Positions 8,386-16,129 of a DNA stretch of 34,929 nt are shown here, in pieces. The stretch spans positions 1 through 34,929 of the forward strand of contig CASFTO010000020.1 in NCBI GenBank assembly GCA_949297665.1, read 5' to 3'. The stretch's first letter is position 1. Every line of letters begins with the position of its first letter. The position numbers and the translations under genes are program-made. The DNA is from an uncultured Alphaproteobacteria bacterium (GTDB lineage: Bacteria > Pseudomonadota > Alphaproteobacteria > RF32 > CAG-239). The notes under the pieces were generated by a model. It had not been told where the DNA came from. It saw nothing but the letters and a program-made list of their open reading frames with translations, and ran no database searches.

Positions 8386-8736
8386 ATGAAAAAGTTTTTC
8401 TATTTGTTAATCGTATCTTTTCTTACCATGGCTGGGCAAGCTAAAGCAGAAGAGGAAATCAGTGCTGATAAAATTTATTTCTTCACCTATGATGGCTGCC
8501 CTTATTGTCAAATGGCTAATGAGCATATCAATAAAACACACACCAATCTTAATATTGAAAAAATTGATATCTACAAACCTGGGGGAATGTATTTATTCAA
8601 AAAATGCGCAGAAAAATTTAATCTCGGACGTAATATTGGAACCCCGCTCTTCTGCATGGGGAACGATTATATTATGGGGTGGTCTGAAGATAATCAAAAA
8701 CGCTTTGATGAATTAAGCGTCCACTTCAAAAAATAA
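8386..8736 (+). CDS. Periplasmic glutaredoxin/thioredoxin-like protein (CPYC)
   Basis: A 116-residue exported thioredoxin-fold protein. The signal peptide (1-21) ends AKA before EEEIS. The first strand KIYFFTYDGCPYC carries Cys38-Pro-Tyr-Cys41, the classic glutaredoxin active site, and GTPLF (86-88 region) supplies the cis-proline. It probably reduces or isomerises disulfides in the periplasm. Glutathione as partner is uncertain, because periplasmic CPYC proteins more often take electrons from membrane thiol proteins. The C-x-x-C membrane protein at 7228 in the same operon is the obvious candidate. SD is GGAGG; the gene is closed by the terminator at 8756-8787. Confidence 0.82.
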   Translation: MKKFFYLLIVSFLTMAGQAKAEEEISADKIYFFTYDGCPYCQMANEHINKTHTNLNIEKIDIYKPGGMYLFKKCAEKFNLGRNIGTPLFCMGNDYIMGWSEDNQKRFDELSVHFKK

Positions 8737-8755
8737 TTCACCTTTCCCATCCTTA

Positions 8756-8787
8756 AAAATCGCCTCTATCATCGGGGCGATTTTGTT
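8756..8787 (+). terminator. Terminator of the redox-like operon
   Basis: AAAATCGCC (8756-8764) pairs with GGCGATTTT (8776-8784) around an 11-base loop, followed by GTTT. A TTGACT begins five bases later and may be part of the promoter of the next gene. Confidence 0.8.
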
Positions 8788-8843
8788 TAAGTTGACTATT
8801 GAGGCTTTTTTATTTAAACTTCATCTATATGAGGAGTTTTGAT

Positions 8844-9329
8844 ATGAAATTTACAACTATTTTCGGAGAACTGATTGATACCCCTTGCGTCGGATGTATC
8901 GTCGCTGATAACAGCAAATTCAAAGAGGGACGTATTTTTCAAACCCAATTATGGGATATAAGTCAAGATTTTGAAATTCCATATCCGGGAATGATTGTTA
9001 TTTCACCCTTGCGACACGTTTCTAATTATATGGACCTTTCTGATGAGGAATTGCATGAGCTTCATCAACTGACTGTTATCTGCAAAAAAGCCATTATGGA
9101 TATTTTCAACTGTCAAAAAATTGCTTATATGTTTTATGAAAAACCTAATGGTCATGTTCATTTTGTTATTATTCCGCTACATGGTTTAGTTGAAATTAAC
9201 GATAAATATGCAGTTTTGAGTGAACTTTTTGCTAAAGCACCCTCTCTTCTTAAAGATGAACAAAACATGCAACGTGTATTAAAAACTATTCATGACTTAA
9301 AAGTGTATTTTCAAAACATTATTCTTTAA
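8844..9329 (+). CDS. HIT-family-like protein with altered histidine triad
   Basis: A 161-residue protein of the HIT superfamily (nucleotide hydrolases and transferases such as Ap4A hydrolase or GalT relatives). The fold markers are CVGCIVADN near the N-terminus, the strand-turn VISPLRHVSNYMDLSDEE (53-69), and the active-site strand PNGHVHFVIIPLHG (101-114). The canonical triad is H-x-H-x-H; here it reads H104-V-H106-F-V108, so the last His is Val while the presumed nucleophile H106 is kept. Activity may therefore differ from classical members. GAGGAG (8831-8836) fixes ATG 8844 rather than the open frame from 8799. It is monocistronic between terminator and promoter regions. Confidence 0.75.
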   Translation: MKFTTIFGELIDTPCVGCIVADNSKFKEGRIFQTQLWDISQDFEIPYPGMIVISPLRHVSNYMDLSDEELHELHQLTVICKKAIMDIFNCQKIAYMFYEKPNGHVHFVIIPLHGLVEINDKYAVLSELFAKAPSLLKDEQNMQRVLKTIHDLKVYFQNIIL

Positions 9330-9424
9330 TTTTTCTTGTTGTTCTTTTGCTTCAAAAGCAAGAAATGTTGTTGCATTCGTTATTCTTTCAACTATACTTA
9401 GTTTAGTTTTGAAGGAGTTTTTTT

Positions 9425-10069
9425 ATGGATAAACCATTACCCATTGAGATTATGAAAAAAGCGGTGCGAGGAATTAACTATATTTCTCATCCGCTGAGAT
9501 TGCGTATTCTTGAATATCTTGATGTTAATGGTGCTTCTTCTGTTTCTGCCATCACAAAGGCTCTTAATGCTGAACAGGCTATTATTTCGCAAAGTCTTAA
9601 AAAGATGCGCGAAAATAATTTGGTCAAAACAACACGACGCGGCATTTTTATATATTACGATATTTGTGAAGAGTATCCGGCGAGCATTTTCGTTTGTCTT
9701 CGCAAACTTTATGCTTATATGACGGATTGTTTTTTCTTTTTGCAAGATGGCGTTAAAGAGATGCTTCCCGCTGACTACACTATGATGACGGCTAATCGTA
9801 TGAAACTTTTTGCACACTTTGATAAAATGAGAATCTTAGAGTGGTTGACACTTTATGGGCGGCAGAATGTTACTGAAATTGTTAATGGGATAGAACTGGA
9901 GCAACTTAAAGTATCCCAATTCTTAAAAAAACTTCGTGATGATGGTTTTGTTACTGCTGAACGACAAGGGCGTTTTATTTTTTACAATATTACCGATGGC
10001 GTACATAAAACCTGCATCCAATGTATTCACAAAAGATACAACGCACTCAAAGATAAAAACGATTTTTAA
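9425..10069 (+). CDS. Double winged-helix (ArsR-like) transcriptional regulator
   Basis: A 214-residue regulator built from two ArsR-type winged helices in tandem. Domain 1 (about 15-80) has SHPLRLRILEYL, the recognition region AIISQSLKKMRENNLV and the wing RRGIFIYYDI. Domain 2 (about 122-190) repeats it as FDKMRILEWL, KVSQFLKKLRDDGFV and RQGRFIFYNI. ArsR proteins normally have one such domain and dimerise, so this chain could form a dimer-like unit by itself. A metal site is not obvious, although Cys197 and Cys200 (CIQC) sit near the C-terminus. GAAGGAG lies before ATG 9425. The target is unknown; neighbours are the HIT-like gene and the convergent beta-lactamase. Confidence 0.8.
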   Translation: MDKPLPIEIMKKAVRGINYISHPLRLRILEYLDVNGASSVSAITKALNAEQAIISQSLKKMRENNLVKTTRRGIFIYYDICEEYPASIFVCLRKLYAYMTDCFFFLQDGVKEMLPADYTMMTANRMKLFAHFDKMRILEWLTLYGRQNVTEIVNGIELEQLKVSQFLKKLRDDGFVTAERQGRFIFYNITDGVHKTCIQCIHKRYNALKDKNDF

Positions 10070-10971
10070 TTTTGTGAGTGACGACTTTTCATATAAATTT
10101 GTTGTGATATTTTTGCAATGATTTCCGCATTGGTTTCATCGCTCTCGTAAGAATCGGATACCATGATTGTCAGATAATATTTTTTATTGCCTACTTTAAT
10201 AATAGCTGCATCATTGTCGGCGATTTTCTTTCCATCTTGCAACCTTGACGAGGAACCGGTTTTATGCGCCACATTTACATATTTAGGTAAATATCCTTTT
10301 ATCTTATTGGCTCCGGTTACTGTGCTTTGCATAATTGACAATAACTCTTTATGCAACTCTTCAGAAAATAATTTGTTCTCATCTATCATTTTCAGTAATG
10401 CTAAAATTTCATGAAGAGGAGCCCTATTTTGATATTGCGTCATATCTGCTCTATTCATTATATCTTCGGTTACTTTTATTTCTGTTTCCGGCAAGCCTAT
10501 CGCATGAATATATTTTTCTACCGAATCTGTTCCACCTACCCACTTGATAAGAATATCGCAAGCATTGTTATCACTTTCTGCCACCATATAATATAGAAGC
10601 TCATGCAGAGATAAGTTTAAATTTTTGACACCATATTTTTCACGTAGTGGGCTATAAGTATTTTCTTTTATATCAGCAGAAGAAATATTTATTTTGTTTT
10701 CCAGATTTAATTTTTCACGATTTATTTTATCTAATACCGCAACAGCTACATGCAACTTAAAAACACTTAATAAAGGATATTTTTTTTGATTATTTTGATA
10801 GGTTACTTGATTATCCGCATAGCCTATTCCGATATTTGCTTTATAGCCTGCATATTGCTCGCTTATTGCCTTCAAATTCTGTTCTGTCGCATTATTGGTT
10901 CTTACAAACCATACAATCAATGCAAGCAATAAAACAGCACCAAGAAATAATATTCTTTGTATTTTCATCAT
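10066..10971 (-). CDS. Class A beta-lactamase (A2-like)
   Basis: A serine beta-lactamase of about 301 residues that should hydrolyse beta-lactams in the periplasm. Counting from the ATG at 10971, all catalytic motifs are intact: S69-V-F-K72, S133-D-N135, E169-D-I-M-N173 in the omega loop, and K237-T-G239. The omega loop with MTQYQNRA recalls the PER/CfxA/CblA subclass A2 rather than TEM. The N-terminal hydrophobic stretch (about 7-23) has no lipobox and may act as an uncleaved anchor or a signal peptide. The frame extends to a TTG at 10986, but GGAGAAAGAG directly before ATGATG favours 10971 or 10968. It overlaps the 3' end of the regulator gene by four bases. The spectrum cannot be deduced from sequence alone. 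Confidence 0.88.
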   Translation of the reverse strand: MMKIQRILFLGAVLLLALIVWFVRTNNATEQNLKAISEQYAGYKANIGIGYADNQVTYQNNQKKYPLLSVFKLHVAVAVLDKINREKLNLENKINISSADIKENTYSPLREKYGVKNLNLSLHELLYYMVAESDNNACDILIKWVGGTDSVEKYIHAIGLPETEIKVTEDIMNRADMTQYQNRAPLHEILALLKMIDENKLFSEELHKELLSIMQSTVTGANKIKGYLPKYVNVAHKTGSSSRLQDGKKIADNDAAIIKVGNKKYYLTIMVSDSYESDETNAEIIAKISQQIYMKSRHSQN

Positions 10972-10989
10972 CTCTTTCTCCGGCAATTA

Positions 10990-11023
10990 AAAAACCGTTC
11001 CTTATTGCTAAGGAATGGTTTTT
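10990..11023 (-). terminator. Terminator after the tRNA-Cys/tRNA-Asn unit
   Basis: AAACCGTTCCTTA (10992-11004) and TAAGGAATGGTTT (11009-11021) pair over 13 positions including one G-T, around a TTGC loop, with A/T tracts outside. It lies between tRNA-Asn and the beta-lactamase start. Confidence 0.85.
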
Positions 11024-11025
11024 AG

Positions 11026-11100
11026 TGGCTCCGACTGCTGGGCTCGAACCAGCGACCAATCGGTTAACAGCCGATTGCTCTACCACTGAGCTAAGTCGGA
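11026..11100 (-). tRNA. tRNA-Asn (GTT)
   Basis: The minus strand folds as a cloverleaf: acceptor TCCGACT/AGTCGGA with discriminator G and an encoded CCA, a D arm with AGCTCAGTGGTAGAGC, an anticodon loop CTGTTAA giving anticodon GTT, and a T arm with GGTTCGAGCC. It is 75 nt including CCA. It is co-oriented with tRNA-Cys 11 bases upstream and followed by a strong terminator. Confidence 0.96.
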
Positions 11101-11111
11101 ATAATACTTAT

Positions 11112-11186
11112 TGGAGGCCGGTACCGGAATTGAACCGATGTACAAGGATTTGCAGTCCTCTGCATGAGCCACTCTGCCAACCGGCC
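11112..11186 (-). tRNA. tRNA-Cys (GCA)
   Basis: The minus strand gives acceptor GGCCGGT/ACCGGCC, discriminator T (U in the RNA, a CysRS identity element) and encoded CCA. The anticodon loop CTGCAAA contains GCA, and the T arm has GGTTCAATTCC. It is 75 nt including CCA, transcribed together with tRNA-Asn. Confidence 0.96.
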
Positions 11187-11221
11187 AACTCAAAGTACCA
11201 ACGTCAACGTGGTGATTTGTA

Positions 11222-11249
11222 TATATACATAAAAAATTTTGAACGTCAA
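11222..11249 (-). promoter_or_regulatory. Promoter for the tRNA pair
   Basis: On the minus strand TTGACG (11249-11244), a 16-base spacer and TATATA (11227-11222) lie about 36 bases before the tRNA-Cys 5' end. Confidence 0.5.
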
Positions 11250-11364
11250 TATATTTTTTTTAAAAATGTTATTTTTTTTTATTCTGTGTATATCTTATAA
11301 AATAATTCCATAAAATTCTTTGTTTTGCTACAACTTCATTAATATTTTTTGAGGAGTTATAAAT

Positions 11365-11793
11365 ATGAAAATTGCAGTTGCTTCCGATCACGCCGGATTT
11401 GAAATGAAAGATTTTATTGCTAAAACTCTTTCTGAAAAAAGTTATGATGTCTTAGATTTAGGGACTTCTGATTGCTCTTCAGTGGACTACCCTACTTTTG
11501 CAGATAAAATGGCTCATTGTATTTTAGAACATCAGGCTGATCTGGGGATTTTAGTTTGCGGTACAGGAATCGGTATTTCTATTCGGGCAAACAGACACAA
11601 AGGCATTCGCGCGGCTCTTCTTTATTCTGATGAAGTCGCTCAAATGGCTAAACAACATAATAACGCTAATGTTATTGTTTTTGGCGGACGTACTATGGAT
11701 AAAGATGATGTTTTACGTAGAATTGATATATTCTTAAATACTCAATTCGAAGGGGGAAGACATCAGAAAAGAATCGATTTACTTGATTTGTAA
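11365..11793 (+). CDS. rpiB: Ribose-5-phosphate isomerase B
   Basis: RpiB interconverts ribose-5-phosphate and ribulose-5-phosphate in the pentose phosphate pathway. The 142-residue product has the family's marks: ASDHAGFEMK (Asp8, His9) for substrate binding, the catalytic Cys65 in VCGTGIGISIRANR, and His98 in KQHNNANV. The C-terminal QFEGGRHQKRI helix is standard. GAGGAG lies about ten bases before ATG 11365. The next gene, glyA, follows after about 30 bases in the same direction, an arrangement frequent in alphaproteobacteria. Confidence 0.95.
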   Translation: MKIAVASDHAGFEMKDFIAKTLSEKSYDVLDLGTSDCSSVDYPTFADKMAHCILEHQADLGILVCGTGIGISIRANRHKGIRAALLYSDEVAQMAKQHNNANVIVFGGRTMDKDDVLRRIDIFLNTQFEGGRHQKRIDLLDL

Positions 11794-11824
11794 TTCGTGA
11801 TTATTGGAGTTAAGGATATATAAA

Positions 11825-13072
11825 ATGAATTTGAAAACTTTTGATGAAGATATTTATGCGGCTATCAATGATGAACTTGGCAGACAACAAAATAATGTCG
11901 AATTAATCGCTTCCGAAAATATTGTTTCTAAAGCGGTTTTGGAGGCGCAAGGCTCTATCCTCACTAATAAATATGCCGAAGGTTATCCAGGACATCGTTA
12001 TTATGGCGGGTGCTCCTTTGTAGATAAAATTGAGCAACTGGCTATCGATAGATTAAAACAACTGTTTAATGCGCAATTTGCTAATGTGCAACCTCATTCC
12101 GGTTCTCAGGCCAATATGGCTGTTTTCGGCGCATTGCTTAAACCAGGTGATACTATCCTCGGTATGAGCCTTGATGCCGGCGGACACTTAACTCATGGCG
12201 CAAAAGTTTCTTTCTCCGGTAAGTGGTTTAATTCTATCCAATATGGCGTTGAAAAAGAATCCGGTCTTATTGATTATGAACAAGTGCGCAGTTTGGCACA
12301 TCATCATAAACCGAAACTTATTATTGCAGGTTGCTCTTCTTATCCGCGGCAAATCGATTTTGTTAAATTCAGAGCTATTGCTAATGAATGCGGTGCTTTT
12401 CTTATGGTTGATATGGCTCACTTTGCCGGTCTTGTTGCCAGCGGTCTTTATCCGAATCCTTTAACCTTTGCAGATGTTGTTACCACTACAACTCATAAAA
12501 CTTTGCGTGGTCCTCGCGGGGGGGCTATCTTAACTAATAATGCCGATATTGCTAAAAAAATTAATTCAGCTATCTTCCCCGGAATGCAAGGAGGACCTCT
12601 TGAACATGTTATTGCAGCTAAGGCCGTTTGTTTCAAAGAAGCTCTTAGCGATGAATTCAAAATTTATTCCGAACAGGTTATTAAAAATGCAAAAGTTTTA
12701 GGGGAAACTCTTTTACAACGTGGGCTTAAACTTGTTACCGGCGGAACCGATACGCATTTGCTCTTAGTTGATTTGACGCCCAAAGGAATTAATGGAAAAG
12801 AATTAACCGAGGCTCTTGAATTGGTTAATATTACTGCCAATAAAAATGCTATTCCATTTGATCCTCTTCCCCCTTCTACAACCTCCGGAATCCGCCTTGG
12901 AACACCGGCCGGTACAACGCGCGGCTTTAAAGAAAATGAGTTTATCCTTATCGGTCATGCTATTGCTGATATTGTTGATGCACTGCATACCCCTGCTATT
13001 GATGAAGTGAGCGCTAAAACTAAAGCGAAAATTTTGGAATTGACAGCAGCTTTTCCGATTTATAAAGATTAG
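11825..13072 (+). CDS. glyA: Serine hydroxymethyltransferase
   Basis: PLP enzyme converting serine and tetrahydrofolate to glycine and methylene-THF, the main source of one-carbon units. The 415-residue protein contains [28 protein letters not shown], the PLP-contacting Asp196 in VDMAHFAG, and the Schiff-base Lys225 in [13 protein letters not shown]. The frame is open from 11804, but ATG 11825 with AAGGA eight bases upstream and the usual [10 protein letters not shown] start is chosen. It lies downstream of rpiB in one unit. A hairpin at 13097-13132, inside the convergent gene's 3' end, may terminate it. Confidence 0.96.
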   Translation: MNLKTFDEDIYAAINDELGRQQNNVELIASENIVSKAVLEAQGSILTNKYAEGYPGHRYYGGCSFVDKIEQLAIDRLKQLFNAQFANVQPHSGSQANMAVFGALLKPGDTILGMSLDAGGHLTHGAKVSFSGKWFNSIQYGVEKESGLIDYEQVRSLAHHHKPKLIIAGCSSYPRQIDFVKFRAIANECGAFLMVDMAHFAGLVASGLYPNPLTFADVVTTTTHKTLRGPRGGAILTNNADIAKKINSAIFPGMQGGPLEHVIAAKAVCFKEALSDEFKIYSEQVIKNAKVLGETLLQRGLKLVTGGTDTHLLLVDLTPKGINGKELTEALELVNITANKNAIPFDPLPPSTTSGIRLGTPAGTTRGFKENEFILIGHAIADIVDALHTPAIDEVSAKTKAKILELTAAFPIYKD

Positions 13073-13074
13073 AG

Positions 13075-13776
13075 TTATCTATTATTGCTCTTGTTTGAGG
13101 CTAAAGTTCTTAATCGAATTTTAGCCTCTTTAGTTACTTGATAAGAATCGCAAATTTTACTTATACTTTTTTTAAAAACAAATTCATCTAACGGTGTGGT
13201 TAGTAAGAAATCTTCCGTTGGTTTGGGATACTTCACAAACATCATGGATAAAAGCCATGCCACCGCCATTTTATCATAAAAGCCTATATATTTTTGTTTC
13301 TGAATGAGCGAAAATATTTTTTCTGAATATTCGTCATTGATAAAATAACTCAATACTAATACATAGAAAAAGCGTATTTCGTATTCTTTGGCACTTTGGC
13401 TATAAAACTTAAAAGAATCCCAATATATTTTTTGCTGTTTTTTAGCATCTTTTAAACTTGAGCAAAAAACATCGCAAACTGCCCAACTATTTATATATGG
13501 AACAAAATTCTTTATTCTTTCAACCTTATGCGCATCTTTATTTTGAGCTACCAACAACGAATACAACATCAATTCTTCTTGATATTCAAACTCGCTTACC
13601 GGAATCCGCAGATATTCTTCGGCTCTTCCTTCTCGCAGAATCTGTGTTGCTAATTGACGTAACTTTGGTATTCTAACCCCCAATAACTTGATATTCCGAG
13701 GTAGAAGTTTAGCGGAGAAGTTTTGATATTCTTGCTCCGCTTCTTGTTGCAATTTTGTTAAAATCTCAATACGCAT
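13075..13776 (-). CDS. AlkD-like DNA alkylation repair protein (HEAT-like)
   Basis: A 233-residue all-helical protein of the AlkC/AlkD family, DNA glycosylases that remove N3- and N7-alkylpurines without flipping the base. The family markers are LGVRIPKLRQLA (32-43), the YQEELMLYSLLVAQ helix, and PYINSWAVCDVFCSSLK (93-109), in which Trp98 and Asp102 correspond to the DNA-contacting Trp and catalytic Asp. AVAWLLSMMF and the C-terminal basic helix complete the fold. It starts inside the end of nagB (11-base overlap), so both are translated from one minus-strand mRNA, though no functional link is apparent. Substrate preference is not deducible. Confidence 0.87.
   Translation of the reverse strand: MRIEILTKLQQEAEQEYQNFSAKLLPRNIKLLGVRIPKLRQLATQILREGRAEEYLRIPVSEFEYQEELMLYSLLVAQNKDAHKVERIKNFVPYINSWAVCDVFCSSLKDAKKQQKIYWDSFKFYSQSAKEYEIRFFYVLVLSYFINDEYSEKIFSLIQKQKYIGFYDKMAVAWLLSMMFVKYPKPTEDFLLTTPLDEFVFKKSISKICDSYQVTKEAKIRLRTLASNKSNNR
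13097..13132 (+). terminator. Candidate glyA terminator inside the convergent alkD-like gene
   Basis: GAGGCTAAA (13097-13105) pairs perfectly with TTTAGCCTC (13120-13128), loop 14 bases, then TTTAG. It starts 24 bases after the glyA stop but is inside the coding end of the minus-strand gene. Confidence 0.5.
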
Positions 13777-14557
13777 TGCGCTCTATGTCTTTTAAATACA
13801 ATATGGTTTCTTGTTCCAGCTTAGAGGCCGCATCTTCATCACATACATATATTCCGTGACGGTGCATTTGTAAAGCACTCACCGCCCAGCGATGATTGAC
13901 ACTCCCTTCTATTGCAGCTTTAGTCGCTTCCGCTTTTGTCTCTCCGGTTGCCAATATCATTACCTCTTTGGCATCCATTATCGTTCCGGTACCAACCGTT
14001 AAAACCGTATGCGGTACTCTGCTTAAATCATTACCGAATAATTTTGCTTTGGCTTTCATTGTTTCGGTCGTTAATGTCTTTACACGCGTATGCGAATCTA
14101 ATGATGAAAACGGTTCATTGAATGCAATATGGCCATCTGCTCCTACTCCGCCGACGAATAAATCTATTCCGCCTTTCTGGCGAATTGCCAATTCAAAATT
14201 TGCACATTCTTTTTCATAATTTTTTGTTCGACCATCCAGAATATAAATATTTGCTTCTTTTGTGTCTACATGCTTTAATAAATACTCATCCATATAACTG
14301 CGGCAACTTTGTGGGGCGTTTTTTTCTAATCCGATAAATTCATTCATACAGAATATTACAACATTAGCAAATGATAGCTTTCCCGCACGATTTAATTCTA
14401 CTAATTTCTTATACATTCCTTTGGGCGTATCTCCCATAGGCAACCCTAATACAAAAGGTTTGGTTGAGGTGGGACGTGCTCGCTTGATACGGTAGGCTAT
14501 ATATGTCGATGCCCAGTCGGTTACTTCTTCATAGTCTGATTTTATTATGACACGCAT
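13766..14557 (-). CDS. nagB: Glucosamine-6-phosphate deaminase family protein (Asp72 replaced by Asn)
   Basis: NagB converts glucosamine-6-phosphate to fructose-6-phosphate and ammonia. The 263-residue product aligns without shift to the E. coli numbering: phosphate loop GLPMGDTPKGMY (38-49), catalytic Asp141, His143 and Glu148 in GADGHIAFNEP, and the ending motif AVSALQMHRHGIYVCDE. The one striking difference is the MNEFIGL motif: position 72 is Asn (codon AAT) where the family has the catalytic Asp of MDEYVGL. That could reduce deaminase activity or mark a related function. GGGAG precedes the ATG. No nagA is visible nearby; it shares an mRNA with the AlkD-like gene. Confidence 0.85.
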   Translation of the reverse strand: MRVIIKSDYEEVTDWASTYIAYRIKRARPTSTKPFVLGLPMGDTPKGMYKKLVELNRAGKLSFANVVIFCMNEFIGLEKNAPQSCRSYMDEYLLKHVDTKEANIYILDGRTKNYEKECANFELAIRQKGGIDLFVGGVGADGHIAFNEPFSSLDSHTRVKTLTTETMKAKAKLFGNDLSRVPHTVLTVGTGTIMDAKEVMILATGETKAEATKAAIEGSVNHRWAVSALQMHRHGIYVCDEDAASKLEQETILYLKDIERNAY

Positions 14558-14607
14558 GGCACTTCTCCCTTATATATTCTTTTGTTTTATGCTATGATTT
14601 AATATAT

Positions 14608-14633
14608 AAAAAAATTAGTAAACTTTTTGCTAA
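14608..14633 (-). terminator. Terminator of the GT-C/TPR operon
   Basis: On the minus strand TTAGCAAA and TTTACTAA pair with one mismatch around AAG, followed by seven Ts (plus-strand A-run 14608-14614). The stem includes the TAG stop of the gene ending at 14630. Confidence 0.65.
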
Positions 14634-16129
14634 TGCTTATCAACGTATTCATATGTTTTTGTGCGCACATTGTAGCGGCAGTCATAGCTCTGATACTCGG
14701 GTTTTAGGATATATAAATCATCTCGATTTAGTGGCGTATACATTTCTTCCAATAGATGGTTACTTATCCAATGTATCGGATGTACCCCTATTTCACCGCG
14801 ATACTCTCGATAGGTGTCATAATAATTCTTACCATAGATGATTTTCGGCCGATATTTTCTAATCAAACTCTCTAAATCTGATGTCGGACGTATTCCTATT
14901 GTTGCAGCGATCACATCTATTTGACCTTTTAAATTCCAGATGAAATCTATGTCTTTATTAAATAAATTGTATCCTATTCTGTAACCGTTCACAACATAGT
15001 CGCAAGGATTGGTCAAACTTAATACATAACCGGCTGCCCCATATTTGTATTCATCCCCTACCGTAATGCGCTGTCTGTATATGTTTGCATATATTCCGCC
15101 TAAAATTAGAAAATATCCGGCACATAGGTAAATTATCCATTGTTTCTTTTTTATCATTTCAGATACTACCACTCCGGCTAATATTGATGCTAAAGCATGT
15201 AATAAGGCAAAGTAATATACAAACGGCGTGAAATAATATATGCGGATTATGTATTCTATGATGAAAATTAAGGCGAATGTTTTTATATATAGATTTCCCG
15301 TATACACATTTTTTATCAATGCGTATATCGCTAACAATATCGGAACTGTCATTTCAAAACTCGGATGTATAAAACGACGGGTATAAAAAACATCCGGAAT
15401 ATGCGAATTTAACTCAAAATTAGCTTTTATGTACATTATCAGTACACCTTCATAGTACAGAAAAGCTAAAAATACCGCAAATATTAATAATGGAATACTG
15501 CCGCTTATAACACAATCTTCTAATTGGACCTTTTTTTCTTTTATCAACCATAAAACGACGCAACCTATCCCTATTACAATCAATGCCGCTTTTTGTGTAA
15601 ACATAAATGATGCAAAAAACAGCATAAACGATATAAAAAGTGACAGCATGCGCTTATCTCGCATATAGCAAAATAAATAATATATGCCGACAATGATAGC
15701 TGTCGCCATAAAATTATCCGGCTTAAAATCTTTGTTATATAAACTTTCTTGAGGAAGAGCGCATAGCGCAGCCGCAATCAAACCGCCCAATCTATCAGAT
15801 AAAAAATCTTTATGTAGACGATATATGTACCACAACATTATTAAAAATACAGTTACCGTCAGCATATTAACGGCATCAACCGCTCGCAAGCTGTATTCAT
15901 AATATCCAACTAAGGGAGCTCCTATATACCATAATAACGGATTATGGTGTTGAAAGAAATCTTTGTATGGTAATTTTCCGCACCAAACCAGCCATGACGA
16001 GTGGACGTGTTCCAGCGTATCGCCATCTCCCGAACCACTGTATATTACTGTCCAATATAATAATCCGCCGCAAAAAATGAGGTATAACATTAAAAATATT
16101 TTTATTATATTGTCCTGCTTAAAAAACAT
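14630..16129 (-). CDS. Polytopic membrane protein, GT-C-like, tandem paralogue 2
   Basis: A 499-residue protein with about ten hydrophobic segments. After the first helix comes an acidic loop SGSGDGDTLEHVHSSW (31-46) and then GKLPYKDFFQHHNPLLWYIG, the same signature as in its upstream neighbour. In GT-C enzymes this first periplasmic loop holds the catalytic acid; Asp35, Asp37 and Glu40 are candidates. The C-terminal periplasmic part (about 370-499), with PKIIYGKNYYD and LYILKPEYQ, also matches the neighbour. It probably transfers a lipid-linked sugar in envelope polysaccharide or glycoprotein synthesis; the acceptor is unknown. Its start overlaps the neighbour's stop by 11 bases, so the two are translationally coupled. 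Confidence 0.7.
   Translation of the reverse strand: MFFKQDNIIKIFLMLYLIFCGGLLYWTVIYSGSGDGDTLEHVHSSWLVWCGKLPYKDFFQHHNPLLWYIGAPLVGYYEYSLRAVDAVNMLTVTVFLIMLWYIYRLHKDFLSDRLGGLIAAALCALPQESLYNKDFKPDNFMATAIIVGIYYLFCYMRDKRMLSLFISFMLFFASFMFTQKAALIVIGIGCVVLWLIKEKKVQLEDCVISGSIPLLIFAVFLAFLYYEGVLIMYIKANFELNSHIPDVFYTRRFIHPSFEMTVPILLAIYALIKNVYTGNLYIKTFALIFIIEYIIRIYYFTPFVYYFALLHALASILAGVVVSEMIKKKQWIIYLCAGYFLILGGIYANIYRQRITVGDEYKYGAAGYVLSLTNPCDYVVNGYRIGYNLFNKDIDFIWNLKGQIDVIAATIGIRPTSDLESLIRKYRPKIIYGKNYYDTYREYRGEIGVHPIHWISNHLLEEMYTPLNRDDLYILKPEYQSYDCRYNVRTKTYEYVDKH

Noticed and set aside
10836-11300. A 154-codon plus-strand frame across the tRNA genes
   Set aside because: Its translation is simply the complement of tRNA-Asn, tRNA-Cys and the beta-lactamase gene; such frames are common false calls over tRNAs.
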